From assembly GCF_000787775.1 (NCBI RefSeq), contig NZ_BBPM01000049.1:1-41649 (forward strand): a stretch of 41,649 nt of DNA, given 5' to 3'. Under the pieces are notes generated by a model that was given only the letters and a program-made list of their open reading frames with translations, was not told the DNA's origin and did no database searches. The stretch is from Streptacidiphilus carbonis. Lineage in GTDB: Bacteria; Actinomycetota; Actinomycetes; Streptomycetales; Streptomycetaceae. A program made the position numbers and the translations under genes. This document shows, one piece after another, positions 41,438-41,649 of this stretch (positions are counted from its first letter, which is position 1; each line of letters starts with the position of its first letter).

Positions 41438-41649
41438 CTACTCGTGCAGCAGCGCCGGGACGCCCCCGGCGTCCGGCAGGTCCAGCGGTCCGGAGAGCAC
41501 CGTGAGCCGCTGGGTGGCCCGGGTCAGCGCCACGTAGAGGACCCGCAGCCCGGCCTCGGACTCGCCGGCGATGCCGGACGGATCGGCGACCACGGTCGCG
41601 TCGTACTCCAGTCCCTTGGCCTCCAGGCTGCCCAGCGCGACCGCCCGCC
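41438..41649 (-). CDS. UvrD/HelD-like superfamily 1 helicase (C-terminal fragment)
   Basis: The last 70 codons lie in the window. They read SLEAKGLEYDATVV (motif V region) and LYVALTRATQRLTVL (motif VI), the C-terminal hallmarks of UvrD/Rep/HelD helicases, and end LPALLHE-like at a TAG (41438-41440). The motor domain is beyond the edge. HelD-type proteins either unwind DNA or remove stalled RNA polymerase; the fragment cannot tell which. Its 3' end meets the candidate RNA terminator. Confidence 0.88.
   Translation of the reverse strand, partial: RAVALGSLEAKGLEYDATVVADPSGIAGESEAGLRVLYVALTRATQRLTVLSGPLDLPDAGGVPALLHE

Overview
The window is about 72% GC and has the gene content of a streptomycete chromosome core (Streptomyces, Kitasatospora or Streptacidiphilus; I cannot decide the genus). 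The pointers are an SsgA-like sporulation protein, a DasR-type operator, NTG starts with GGAGG ribosome sites, many 4-base start/stop overlaps and a malic enzyme, HU protein and MurA in a row. From memory, the order ssgG, 4-hydroxyphenylpyruvate dioxygenase, AsnC regulator, GH20 hexosaminidase, murA, hup, malic enzyme, UvrD-like helicase follows the SCO2924 to SCO2952 stretch of S. coelicolor. That comparison is recollection, not a search.

Layout. 1-7.9 kb: the N-terminal part of a DUF2510/RDD-type protein, an ssgG-like gene with a large hairpin over its ribosome site, a GT87 glycosyltransferase, a secreted CBM2-GH18 chitinase, an OmpR-type two-component pair and a small secreted protein divergent from it. 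7.9-12.5 kb: a glycolate/D-lactate-type FAD oxidase and an M1 peptidase in one unit, then hppD with a divergent Lrp/AsnC regulator. 12.5-16.5 kb: a four-gene osmoprotectant ABC importer (permease, CBS-ATPase, permease, lipoprotein), translationally coupled throughout. 16.5-23 kb: a Lon-like secreted protease without PDZ domain, an IclR regulator, a DUF3152 metzincin-like protein, a superfamily 2 helicase and an MFS exporter.

23-25.3 kb: a 27-residue Cys-rich open frame 50 bases upstream of tRNA-Cys, a WYL regulator divergent from a VOC protein with a palindrome between them, and a GNAT enzyme. 25.3-33.5 kb: two neighbouring redox operons on the minus strand. One encodes a Ser/Thr-rich protein, ApbE, a di-heme membrane protein, a NuoF-like flavoprotein and a small ferredoxin. 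The other encodes FAD, [2Fe-2S] and molybdopterin-type subunits of the xanthine dehydrogenase family, but the large subunit has lost hallmark active-site residues. 33.8-36.4 kb: GH20 hexosaminidase with a DasR-type site, DUF3039 protein and YqgE. 36.7-41.6 kb: murA, a GNAT-like protein, hup, malic enzyme, a strongly structured candidate small RNA with its own terminator, and the C-terminus of a helicase.

The most interesting signals are non-coding: the candidate RNA at 41.26-41.41 kb, the ssgG leader hairpin, the all-UGU cysteine leader before tRNA-Cys, and a short GC-rich palindrome that has entered three coding regions in frame (hppD, the ABC ATPase, the MFS exporter). No CRISPR array, phage or transposase gene was seen.
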